Below are positions 1-9,849 of a DNA stretch of 64,000 nt, piece after piece. A program made the position numbers and the translations under genes. The notes beneath the pieces were generated by a model. It did not search any database. It saw only the letters and a list, made by a program, of their open reading frames with translations, and was not told the DNA's origin. The DNA is from Zeus faber (taxonomy: Eukaryota > Chordata > Actinopteri > Zeiformes > Zeidae): positions 1,614,065-1,678,064 of the forward strand of contig OY482853.1 of assembly GCA_960531495.1 (NCBI GenBank). The letters run 5' to 3'. How positions within the stretch are numbered: position 1 is the stretch's first letter; each line of letters opens with the position of its first letter.

Positions 1-260
1 GGACATATTTTGGCATGAAATGCATTAACCCACATCTGTGATATCGACCAAATTTTGTGGGTTTTTCAATCATTTCTGCTCCGTACGCGGATCGATTTGG
101 ATGAAATTTAAACGGCGAGATGTTTGTGACATACCGGTTCAAACAAGACATAAATGTGTTCGTAGCTTCTGCCGTTCTTCTGTTCCAAATAGTTTTACAT
201 TTCAAAATGTAGAGTTTTCCCCGAACAATATCAACAGGACTGGACCCCTGGGAATCAAAC
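1..260 (+). repeat. Dispersed repeat, copy 1 of a family
   Basis: About 150 bp here (roughly 45-200) matches, at an estimated 80 percent by eye, the reverse complement of 48500-48660. Shared landmarks are the stretch around 'ctgctccgta', the stretch around 'atttggatgaaa', and 'gagatgtttgtgacatacc'. A shorter third match lies at 47145-47215. The small open frames across it are translations of the repeat, not a gene. The family was not identified; it could be a non-autonomous DNA transposon. Confidence 0.5.
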
Positions 261-1070
261 AGAAGGTTCCCAAACTTCTACCAGGGTCTTATTTATTGGG
301 AATGATTTTGAAACAGTAAAATAAAACGTGACGTTTCTGTATATTTTGAAGGATCCAGTTCAGAGGTCGGCTCAGTTTCCTTCATGGGATCTTTCCTGGA
401 ACATGATGAACTTTCACCTGGGCTGCATTGACATTTGCATTCCTTACTTGTGTGTTAAATACATGCTTGTACACATCGGAGTTCACCAAAATATGCCGTG
501 GTCATATTGTACTTCTATTCTTCAAACCTGGCAACCCGTGTGGGTTTGGATTTTCTGGCAACACAAGCACAAGGTGGAGTTGGCTCAGACTTCCTGTTCC
601 TTTGCGATGACGCCGACCGGGAACTGTTTTTTAAATTTATTGATTAAATCATTCTAAATAATTTCATAGTGCAACCTATGTTAATGAGCTGTTTTTCTAA
701 ATGTATATGCACGCTTTCCTCTGTTATCTGATCTTGTTTTGGGGTTGCAAACTTTATTTTATCCATATAATAGCAAGACAGATGGTTGGACCAACGTGAG
801 GCTCCTCCGATGCGAGGTTTCCATTTATGGGCTGGAGCGACGGAAAACAAGAGCTTGTGTTTGTGTTGTGTGGCGTGGTCCCCCACCAGCACAAACACAA
901 GGGCTCAAACAACGTTCAATTTCAAGGTGTTTTTATCTACGGCAAAAAACAAACAAGCAGGAGGAGCTTTTCAGATGGAGGCTGGAGAAGCAGCTGACGG
1001 ATGAAACTCCATGGGGTCATTTCCTACGTCCAGTCGCTGTAAACGGGGAATAGAACCTAGAACCTGTCTA
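261..1070. other. Intergenic, no gene recognised
   Basis: Short open frames occur on both strands, but none has recognisable protein similarity or splice structure. No RNA gene was seen. Composition is ordinary for the window. Confidence 0.5.
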
Positions 1071-1074
1071 CCTG

Positions 1075-1077
<3 letters not shown>

Positions 1078-1108
<31 letters not shown>

Positions 1109-1145
1109 TCCTGCCTGTCTGCCTGTCTGGTCTGTCTATCTGTCT
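1078..1145. repeat. (CTGT)n microsatellite
   Basis: Tandem tetranucleotide repeats of CTGT with CTGC variants. Open frames rich in Cys, Leu and Val across it are translations of the repeat. Confidence 0.85.
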
Positions 1146-1529
1146 GCCTCTGGTTTCTGCTGCATCAGGTATTTGTCGCCATCGGAAACACAAACAGACA
1201 ACCTGCCAAGGTGAGTACTACGGTCAGACACCAGACACCCCATAATAAGCACCGCACATGGGGCAGCAGCATCCCATAATAACCGCACCTCAAAACTCCT
1301 GCACAGCTGCACCATCAGGCCCATCACAGTTCCAGTACCGCAGTGCCCCATCAGCAGCACCAGGACCCACTGTGCATCCGCCCTCCATCCATCCACTCAT
1401 CCACCCGTCCCTCCACCCTCCTACCTAGCGTGGTCTTGTCCTTTCCTTCCATCCCGCTGTGCTGAGCTCTGTGGGAGCTGTAGATGTTCTGCTTGGGACC
1501 TGTCTGTCGCTCCGTCTGTCGCTCCGTCT

Positions 1530-1720
1530 CAGGGATGCTGCGGAGCCTCGTGCGCGTCTCCTCCCTGTCGCGCACGCGCCGATGCTGGAGGCGCGTGCGC
1601 GTCGAGTTCGCGGGCGCGCGCGCGCTCCGCCTGGTGCGGGACGCGCCGCAGCGCGAGGCTCCGGGGCGTGACGTCACGAGGGGGCGTGGGAGGAGAGTAG
1701 TTTGACGTCAGGTCGTTTTT
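1530..1720. promoter_or_regulatory. CpG-rich promoter-like block with CRE motif
   Basis: This block is far richer in CpG than its flanks. It holds several GCGCGTGCGC-like NRF1-type motifs, a CRE-type TGACGTCA near 1669, and a second TGACGTCA core near 1704. An ATG at 1535 opens a 57-codon frame rich in Arg, Leu and Ser, which resembles a mitochondrial presequence, but no downstream exon was found. It may be the promoter or first exon of an unidentified gene, on either strand. The CpG density is seen directly; the function is inferred. Confidence 0.4.
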
Positions 1721-2029
1721 ACGAACGAGGGTTTTATGACGCCAACATGCACGACGTCACGCTTCTACACAGGGCCACTGCCTGAACGTCTGTTGTGTAT
1801 TGAACGTTGCTCTTGCGATGAACCTCGTTTTTCATTGTATTACTTTGTTTTTCTTTTCGCATTTGTTTTCCTGAAAATAAAGAAGAACGATGAAAATTCA
1901 CCGAACGATATTTCATTTGTATTTTTTCTACTATTTTGTGATGCAGAATGTGACTTTTGAACGTCACTACTGGAAAGAAAAATAGTCACGAAACATCCAA
2001 ACACCCCTCATTCATATTCTAATATATGA

Positions 2030-2435
2030 TATACTATTAGATCTTATTATATATGACTTATTATTACATGTCATAGTATTATATATTATATATCATATAT
2101 ATTATTATACATTACATGTTGATATATAATCATATTACATATGTATCATATGACAAATTATTATATATTATAAAGTATTGTATAGTATTATATATGATAT
2201 GTTATTATATACTATTATATGTTATAAAGTATCATACAGTATTATATACATAATATACACAACCCTCAAAATGTAATGAAGGACATGTTTTAAACTACGT
2301 TACGTTTAAGCTCTCCATCAAACTATTAAAACAGTTGTAATATTATAATGTATTATAATGCATTATAATGTATTATAATGTATTATAATGCATTATAATG
2401 TATTATAATGTATTATAATGTTATAATGTTGATAA
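2030..2435. repeat. AT-rich tract and 20-bp tandem repeat
   Basis: The region 2030-2260 is almost pure A/T with many TATAT and ATTAT words. From about 2338 to 2430 a unit of TATTATAATGCATTATAATG type repeats several times. No coding content. Confidence 0.8.
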
Positions 2436-2439
2436 TACA

Positions 2440-2705
2440 TTTGATGTGTAGAGCAGCGTCACGTTCTACGGCGGATGTTTCCGTCTGTTTACTGCCATTT
2501 TAACTCATGCAGCAGCCAATCAGAGCGGAGCAAATACGTCACCTGACAGCAGAGCCACGCCCCTCCACGGTTTGCGCAGGAAACAGGATCAAACGAGTTG
2601 AAATGAATTCATTGTGTGGATGAAGCTGCAGAACACGTCACGCTGTGAAAACCTTTCATTTCTAATAAGAAGCTGTCGAGCTGACAGGCCGAGGTGTGGC
2701 CACCG
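2440..2705. other. Unassigned segment with CCAAT box
   Basis: A non-repetitive segment between two tandem arrays. It contains a CCAAT box (AGCCAATCAGAG near 2513) and ACGTCACC nearby, a promoter-like pair. No exon could be attached to it on either strand. Confidence 0.25.
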
Positions 2706-3167
2706 CAGTAACACTGGGAGCTGTGGTTCTGTGTTAGTACTGTGGTTCTGTGTTAGTACTGTGGTTCTGTGGTTCTATGTTAGTACTGTGGTTCTGTGTT
2801 AGTACTGTGGTTCTATGTTAGTACTGTGGTTCTATGTTAGTACTGTGGTTCTGTGTTAGTACTGTGGTTCTGTGTTAGTACTGTGGTTCTGTGGTTCTAT
2901 GTTAGTACTGTGGTTCTATGTTAGTACTGTGGTTCTGTGGTTCTATGTTAGTACTGTGGTTCTGTGTTAGTACTGTGGTTCTGTGTTAGTACTGTGGTTC
3001 TGTGTTAGTACTGTGGTTCTGTGGTTCTATGTTAGTACTGTGGTTCTATGTTAGTACTGTGGTTCTGTGGTTCTATGTTAGTACTGTGGTTCTGTGTTAG
3101 TACTGTGGTTCTGTGGTTCTATGTTAGTACTGTGGTTCTGTGTTAGTACTGTGGTTCTGTGGTTCTG
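2706..3167. repeat. Minisatellite, 19-bp unit (left half)
   Basis: Tandem copies of TGTGGTTCTGTGTTAGTAC, with a GTTCTA variant and extra 8-bp TGTGGTTC insertions giving 27-bp units. The array continues after the SINE at 3389-3715, so the two halves were once one array. Confidence 0.92.
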
Positions 3168-3388
3168 TAGGGGATGGTATCTCAGGAGGTAGAGCTGGTG
3201 GTCTAGTAATCTAAAGGTTGCTGGTTGGATCCCAGGCTCCTCCTGCTAGCATGCTGTAGTGTCCTTGAGCAAGACACTTAACCCCTCATTGCTCCTGATG
3301 GCTGCGTCCGTCGCTGTTTGAACAATTGCAAGTGGCTTTGGATAAAAGCGTCTGATCAATGACTAAATGTAAATGTAAAATGTAAATG
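3168..3388 (+). mobile_element. tRNA-derived SINE inserted in the minisatellite
   Basis: The head resembles a tRNA gene, with an A-box-like stretch (GGTAGAGCTGG) and a B-box-like stretch (GGTTGGATCCC). A body of about 100 bp follows, then a tail (GCTTTGGATAAAAGCGTCTG) ending in ATGTAAATGTAA repeats. A close copy lies in reverse at 48243-48446, and tail-only copies lie at 13613-13668 and at the end of the LINE near 30313 and 30531. The tail is that of teleost L2-linked SINEs (V-SINE-like), inferred from memory of the motif. Confidence 0.85.
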
Positions 3389-3715
3389 TTCTATGTTAGT
3401 ACTGTGGTTCTGTGTTAGTACTGTGGTTCTATGTTAGTACTGTGGTTCTATGTTAGTACTGTGGTTCTGTGTTAGTACTGTGGTTCTGTGGTTCTATGTT
3501 AGTACTGTGGTTCTGTGTTAGTACTGTGGTTCTATGTTAGTACTGTGGTTCTGTGTTAGTACTGTGGTTCTATGTTAGTACTGTGGTTCTGTGTTAGTAC
3601 TGTGGTTCTGTGTTAGTACTGTGGTTCTGTGGTTCTATGTTAGTACTGTGGTTCTGTGTTAGTACTGTGGTTCTGTGTTAGTACTGTGGTTCTGTGGTTA
3701 TATGTTAGTACTGTG
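3389..3715. repeat. Minisatellite, 19-bp unit (right half)
   Basis: Continuation of the 2706-3167 array on the far side of the SINE, with the same 19- and 27-bp units in the same orientation. Confidence 0.9.
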
Positions 3716-4100
3716 GTGTTGTTGCAGTTTAAGGTAAAATATTTGAAATCAGCATTTTTTTAATCTAGTTCTTTATCATTATTTCCTGTTGTTTCCAGCT
3801 GCAGCAACATCTCCAACATCTCTCACCTCCCCACCCATCCCTCCCTCCACCCACCCATCCATCCCTCCATCCACCCACCCCCCCCCTCCATCCATCCACC
3901 CCTGTTCCTCCCTCCCTCCATCCATCCATCCACCCCGCTTGCTCCCTCCCTCCATCTCAGTGCTGTAGAGTCCAGCACTGTTTCTGTTTTAGTAAATCAG
4001 TGTAGGTTGTGTTGGCAAGAAGAGCAGCGCAGGAGGGAGACAGGTGGGGAGACAGGTGCTGAGACAGTGGTTGGAGGTGAGAAAATAACCTGGAGTGTGT

Positions 4101-4131
<31 letters not shown>

Positions 4132-4404
4132 GTCTCCATCCATCAAGTCTATAAAAACTTCTAAGACGGTGAATAATAACTTCTCTCCCATTACGTATAA
4201 AAATAAACTGGTTTTACCCCGGTGATGAGGGCAGACATTTCCTCCTCTCTGATTGGTTGCCGGCCGGCTGCACTCAACCAGATTACCCTGACACCAAAGT
4301 CACCGCTTCCTCTGAGCTAAAAGGGGTCGGGGCCTAGCTTTCGCCATGGAAACACATGGAGTGATGAAGGACACTGACTCGGGATGCGTTAGTTCATGTA
4401 CAGA
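3716..4404. repeat. CCATCC simple repeats and poly-G tract
   Basis: From about 3830 to 3955 the sequence is (CCATCCACCC)n-like. At 4098-4132 a (GT)n run passes into about 19 consecutive G, which could form G-quadruplex DNA. The remainder (4140-4404) is unique sequence with no recognised gene. Confidence 0.75.
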
Positions 4405-4625
4405 TATCATTCTTTATTAGTCTTGGACCAGGACACAACGCTCCAACGCACGACGGTGGCAGGAGGCCCAGCTGGCGGCCGGCGGACGTAGCGGCTGCAG
4501 CAGCCGCGTGCGCACCATCAGCTCCGGCGTCACGAGGAGACGGACAGAAGGACGCCCCCCGCAGGACGCGGGGCCGTAACGAGAACATCAGGCAGGTTGC
4601 TGGACTCCAACCTGGACCCAGAGGT
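4405..4625 (-). other. GC-rich block with minus-strand poly(A) signal, possible 3' terminal exon
   Basis: On the minus strand this CpG-rich block ends with TAATAAAG near 4411-4418, where a stop codon would overlap an AATAAA poly(A) signal. One minus frame stays open through the block and closes at that TAA. No family similarity was recognised and no upstream exon was found, so this may be a terminal exon of an unknown gene, a pseudogene, or a CpG island. Confidence 0.25.
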
Positions 4626-5810
4626 GGAGCACTCCAGGTTCACAAAGTAAAAGTCCTGTTCCCATAGTTTTTCTGCAGCCGTGCACTGATCAGCTGGACC
4701 CGACCTCTGACCTCTGACCCGACCTCAAGTTATCAAACCCACGGTTGACTGTAATCCTGGAGTGTTATCTTACTTTCTGAACCTGGATTTTTGAACCCAA
4801 CATGACCCTGACTTAAGCACACTTAAGAACTGTATTTAAGTGTGCTTAAGTACATTTAAGAGCAAGTACTTAGAAATGTCAATGTGGTACTTTCACCTAA
4901 AGAAAACAAACAGGGAATCAAACCATCCATGAAGCAGCAGCCAGCAGGGGGCGGCACACTGAGCTGCTCAGAATCGGACTTTACCGTGATTCCTTTTAAT
5001 GCTGCTTCAAGGTCAGAGGTCAAGGCCAGGCGGTCCTTCGGTGCCTGGCAAAATAGCACCTCGGCAGGTTGGCAAACACCGACCTGGTCACATGACATCT
5101 CACTCCACCAGCGACGGAGGGAGAAGACAGACGGAAAAATTAGTAAAACATCAACAGGAAAAACAACAAAAAGATCAAAGTTTGAACAAACGGACACAAC
5201 CAACAGGAAACAACGCGCGTGTGTGTGTGTGTGTGTGTGTTTGTGTGTCGCAGAATTTTTACTAATTGCACTTGCGGAGGAGGGCGTGGAGGTCTGTCTG
5301 CCAGTCGGTGTCTGTTTTTGTCTTTGTTCTGGAAAAGTCCTGATGGGAGACATGACAAACCGTGGCTCAACGACTCAATAAAACCGATCCAACATGACGC
5401 AACGACATTCCACTTCCTGTTTGGAAAGGAAGGACAACTCCTTCGTTTTTGTACCGAAACCTTATATTTCCATCCTTTGGCGTCAGCCCCATTATCTTTC
5501 ATTCCATCCAGGATTAGGGAGGGCATCACTCTCGCCGACTCCCCGGCGCCAGTCACTCAGGTCGACGCCCAGCGATGGAAAAACAAGGTTCAGGTTAAAA
5601 AAAGAAAAAAGACGAAGCTGCACTTCCTGAAGGAGTTGGACTGAGGGCGGCTCGGAGCCCGGACACAGAAACACGTCAACAAATCAGCTGCACAGAGGAG
5701 GACGGCAAAGTAGAAAAGAGGAGGTCGTCAAAAGGAGGATTAAGACTCACACAGGTTGTTTTTAAAAACACAAGGTCACGTTGGAGCCAATGAAGAGCAG
5801 CAGCAGAGGC
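4626..5810. other. Intergenic, no gene recognised
   Basis: Several overlapping open frames of up to 165 codons occur on both strands, but each crosses the (GT)n run at 5219-5240 and none resembles a known protein. Treated as non-coding. Confidence 0.45.
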
Positions 5811-5817
5811 TCCACGT

Positions 5818-6292
5818 CCTCCGACCACGCCCTGCCTCAGCCTGACCACGCCCTGCATCAGCCTGACCACGCCCTGCCTCAGCCTGACCACGCCCTGCAT
5901 CAGCCTGACCACGCCCTGCATCAGCCTGACCACGCCCTGCCTCAGCCTGACCACGCCCTGCATCAGCTCAGCCTGACCACGCCCTGCCTCAGCCTGACCA
6001 CGCCCTGCCTCAGCTAAGCCTGACCACACCCTGCATCAGCCTGACCTGACCACGCCCTGCCTCAGCCTGACCACGCCCTGCATCAGCTCAGCCTGACCAC
6101 GCCCTGCCTCAGCCTGACCACGCCCTGCCTCAGCTCAGCCTGACCACACCCTGCATCAGCCTGACCTGACCACGCCCTGCCTCAGCCTGACCACGCCCTG
6201 CCTCAGCTCAGCCTGACCACGCCCTGCCTCAGCCCGACCACGCCCTGCCTCAGCCCGACCACGCCCTGCCTCAGCCTGACCATGCCCTGCCC
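5818..6292. repeat. Minisatellite, 21-bp unit
   Basis: More than 20 copies of CTGACCACGCCCTGCCTCAGC, with CATCAGC and CAGCTCAGC variants and short CTGACCTGAC insertions that form a higher-order pattern. Both strands stay open because 21 is a multiple of three, giving repetitive peptides that are not evidence of a gene. Confidence 0.92.
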
Positions 6293-6569
6293 CATCTCAA
6301 TTATTTTATACCATTTTGACAGTAAATTAACGCGCCAGGAAAACTCACGTTTATTTAACATATTGAGGTATATTCTGGAGATGGTTGACGATGACCCAAA
6401 TGGGGTCGACATGTTGAGTGCAGCTTTGTAGAAACAGGAGGTTTGTGAAGAGACGAGGAGTCTGCAGCTACTGCTCTCCATACGAAACAACGTTGTTCAA
6501 GACAAAAGAGAAACAAATCAGGTGTCTTTACATTCTGTGCAAAATAAGAAGTCCACACATCATCAGTAT

Positions 6570-6606
6570 TATCCATCCATCCATCCATCCATCCATCCAT
6601 CCATCT
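6570..6606. repeat. (CATC)n microsatellite
   Basis: Nine or so tandem ATCC/CATC units. Confidence 0.85.
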
Positions 6607-7195
6607 CTCACACAGCCGTCAATCAGTCAGAACATATTTACATGTATTTCTTGAGCAGTAGTACCATCTACAATAAGACATTCCTTTACGTCCCCCCTTA
6701 CACAGTATTCCCTTCGATGCCCTTCTGCGGTTAATTTGTATTATCATTAAAGAGGAAAACAGTTGATTTTCAGGAAACTAAACTCAACTTTGATATTGAA
6801 GATTGTTGGACTTTCCTCCTCTGACCAGCTGATGTTTAAAACGTGACATTAAATAGGGGTGGTCTTGTCACTTGAAATGCATTGTGGGAAAGCGTCTCCT
6901 GGCCTCAGTGCTCTGCTTAACGCTTTCCTTACTGGTTTAGGTTTGACCAGGATGGACTTGGGGGCTTTCCACTGGTGCGGTGGGGAGCCGTGGGAATTCT
7001 GTCTTCAGGGGAAACTTCACCTTTACCTTCGGTTAAAGGCCTTGAGCAGGTGAAGAACCAAGGGCACACAGTGAGAAAAGAAGGAAGGAAGAGACAACCA
7101 GATCATCATCACCTGACTTCACTTTGTGGAAAAAAAACATTAAAAAGTGTATATCAAACAGATTTAGGGGGAGAGGAGGTGGAGGACTCAGAGTC
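6607..7195 (-). other. Probable 3' UTR of MB21D2 and flank
   Basis: This follows the MB21D2 stop codon at 7196-7198 on the minus strand. No convincing AATAAA was located close to the stop, so the transcript end is unknown. Small open frames here have no recognisable similarity. Confidence 0.4.
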
Positions 7196-8460
7196 TCAGA
7201 AGAATTTGTCGTCGATGCGGAAGTGTGGCCTCGTGACGTCGTCGGGGTTGATGAACACCGAGATGGACTTCCCGGGGTTCTCCGTCACCAGCTGCTGCAG
7301 TTTCTTGGCCAGACGGTCGTCGGGCTGGCTGTCGCCGCCGGCGTCAGACTGTGGCGACGGCAGGTTGCTGGCGCTGCCCCTCCAGGGCGGCTCGGAGGTC
7401 AGTCGGTTGGCCGCCTTGGCCTGCTCGATGGTGGTGCGCAGGTGGTCGGCGGGGTCCGAGCGCACGGAGGAGAGTTTGCGAGCGTGCAGCATGGCCGTCT
7501 CATCCGTCAGGTGCTCCAGCATGTTGCACTGCGGGATGAAGTAGTTGGGGCACATCTTGTTGACGAGGCAGTGCTGCAGGTCATCAATCAGCCCCAACAG
7601 GAAGTGGGCGGAGAAGTCCTCCTGTGACAGGTAGCTGGACGGCAGCCGGTCGCAGGCCCACAGCATCATGCTGCGCAGGTGGTACGGGCTGATGGCTTTG
7701 GGCCGTGACAGCAATTTGATGATGATGGCCTTGCAGGCCTGGTACGCCTGCATCAGGCTGGACGAGATGCACTTCTTCAGCTGCACCTCGCTACGGGCGA
7801 ACGACAGGCGCCACTCATTCTCCTTGCGGCCCTTGGACGAGCAGGCGGGCAGCAGGTAAAAGCCGCTGATCACCTCCTCCTCCGTGATCTTCCCATCCCA
7901 AAAGTGGTTCTCCATCAGCCAGCTCTGGGCCACGGCGGGCCAGCCCTTGAAGGACACCACGGGGACGATGTCATAGAGCATGTGGCTGCTGCCCACGCCC
8001 AGGATGACCGAGATGACGGTGCCGTTCCTCTCCACCTTCTCCACCCGCGGCATGCCTCTCTGCGGCTTTTTCTGCACCTCCAGCAGCACCAGGGAGATGG
8101 ACTGGTAGAACCAGTCGGCCACCAGCGTCGGGGAGAAAAAGTAGTTGGTGGCCCCGTTGATGTGGTCCACGACGGTGCAGCAATCCTTCCACTTGTTGAT
8201 GGTTCCCTCATCGAAGAGCCGTAGGCTGAGCCACGAGTGGCACAGCGCCGACTGGCGCATGTCCAGCGTCACCGGCTGGTTGCGGTCATGCAGCTTGAGT
8301 GCCGGAACCAGCAGCGTGAAGTCCATGTCGTAGTCGGTGCCGCGGGCGTAGACGCTCAGATCGTCCAGGTCCATGTCGACCACGCCCTCCCGCACGCCGC
8401 CGGACAGCAGGAGATACTCGTTAGCCACGGGAAGCTTCTGGTCCAACTTCTGGACCATAC
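7196..8460 (-). CDS. mb21d2: MB21D2 coding exon 2 (terminal)
   Basis: Holds residues 86-506, which is most of the Mab-21 fold, and the TGA stop at 7196-7198. The acceptor is CCACCAG ending at 8461. The first two bases complete the glycine codon begun by the last base of exon 1. Confidence 0.95.
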
Positions 8461-9761
8461 CTGGTGGACAGACAGCGGACAGAACTTTACAATGAATTCG
8501 TAAATAACGATCCAGACCAGTTCTTCTCAACCTTTACCACATCAGGGGGATTTAGGGGCAAATCCACAAAGCGGCCGCTAAACCGACGCAGAACAGAAGA
8601 AGCGTCAAATCCTCAGAGCACCGCAAACGGTGAAATGCACCGTGAACTGCACTGCCACACAAACAGCGTCTGGGTGCCGGTGCTATTTTCACCTATTTCA
8701 ATGAGGTATTATTCACACATTTGGTGCAAAATTGGCCACTTTCTATGCAAATGAGCCTTGTTGCAAATAGCGTCCAATTCGCTAACAGCCACGCCCTGTT
8801 AGAGTGAAGCTAGTACTGTGCAGTGACCTGGTGGCAACTGCACACAAAGCAAAAGAAAAGAAAAACAAAACCAAAAAGGCTCCGCTGTGTGATCGTCTGC
8901 AGAGCTGGTGCAGCTGAAGCACATTTAGAAAGGGCCACGCCCAGACTTTCCAGTGATCTGTAAATAATATTTTCACATTATTATTATAATTATTATTACT
9001 GTCACGGCATCTGTAGGTAGCGGAACGGGCAGCGGTCTGCGCTGGTTTTCCAAACGCACTCCAAAAGCAACTTGTCGAACCCTTTATTGTAGGAAAAGGC
9101 GTCACAAACGTTGACAACAACGGCTCCTTGTTCCGATTAAACTCCCAAGATACGGAAACAAAACCTCAAAGTTAGAGGGAACAGTGATAAAGTGGTGGAA
9201 ACTGGCATGGAACCACAGATGGCATCGAACCAGCAGGACCATGAACCACTCCACAGGTGGCGAACTCGGAAAAGCCAGTGTCTGGACTGGATCTCCCAGT
9301 GTCTGGACTGGATCTCCCAGTGTCTCTGTGCTGTGGGATGTGAGCACATTAGTGTCGACAGTTTCTGCATCGTTTCAACTTTCCTGTTCACTGCACACAC
9401 ACACTAGGAGCCACAAACAAGCTGTGGCTTCAACAACATCCCTGAAACAAACAGACAGAGAGACAGAGACAGAGAGAGAGAGCAAGAGAGAGACAGAGAA
9501 AGAGAGACAGAGAGAGAGAGAGACAGAGAAATGTTCCTTTAATGAGCTTCTTCCAGTCTGCTCTTCAAACGGAGCCTCATTAGAGCTGCGACACAATGTT
9601 CTGGAAGAGGATTCAAAACCCAGCGACGCGCTGTTCTGTTCTGTCTGAAGCAGAACCAGCACAGAACCGTCGCCACAGCAACCAACAGTGCAACCATCAT
9701 GGCATCTGTAGTCAGTCTACAGCGTGTCACTTTAATTTGACCTGGGAGAAGATCCAGCACA

Positions 9762-9849
<88 letters not shown>

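Noticed and set aside
3168-3388. A tRNA gene
   Set aside because: The A- and B-box-like segments belong to a SINE head; the body and shared tail show a retroelement, and there is no complete cloverleaf.
4856-5556. Overlapping 138- to 165-codon frames on both strands
   Set aside because: All cross the (GT)n run near 5220, and no frame resembles a known protein or has supporting splice signals.
7124-7627. Plus-strand 167- and 189-codon frames over MB21D2
   Set aside because: Shadows of the minus-strand MB21D2 exon 2, which has clear family similarity.
8461-8530. MB21D2 translation extending to a start at 8530
   Set aside because: This is intron read-through. A proper acceptor at 8461 and exon 1 at 13070-13325 restore the conserved N-terminus in phase.
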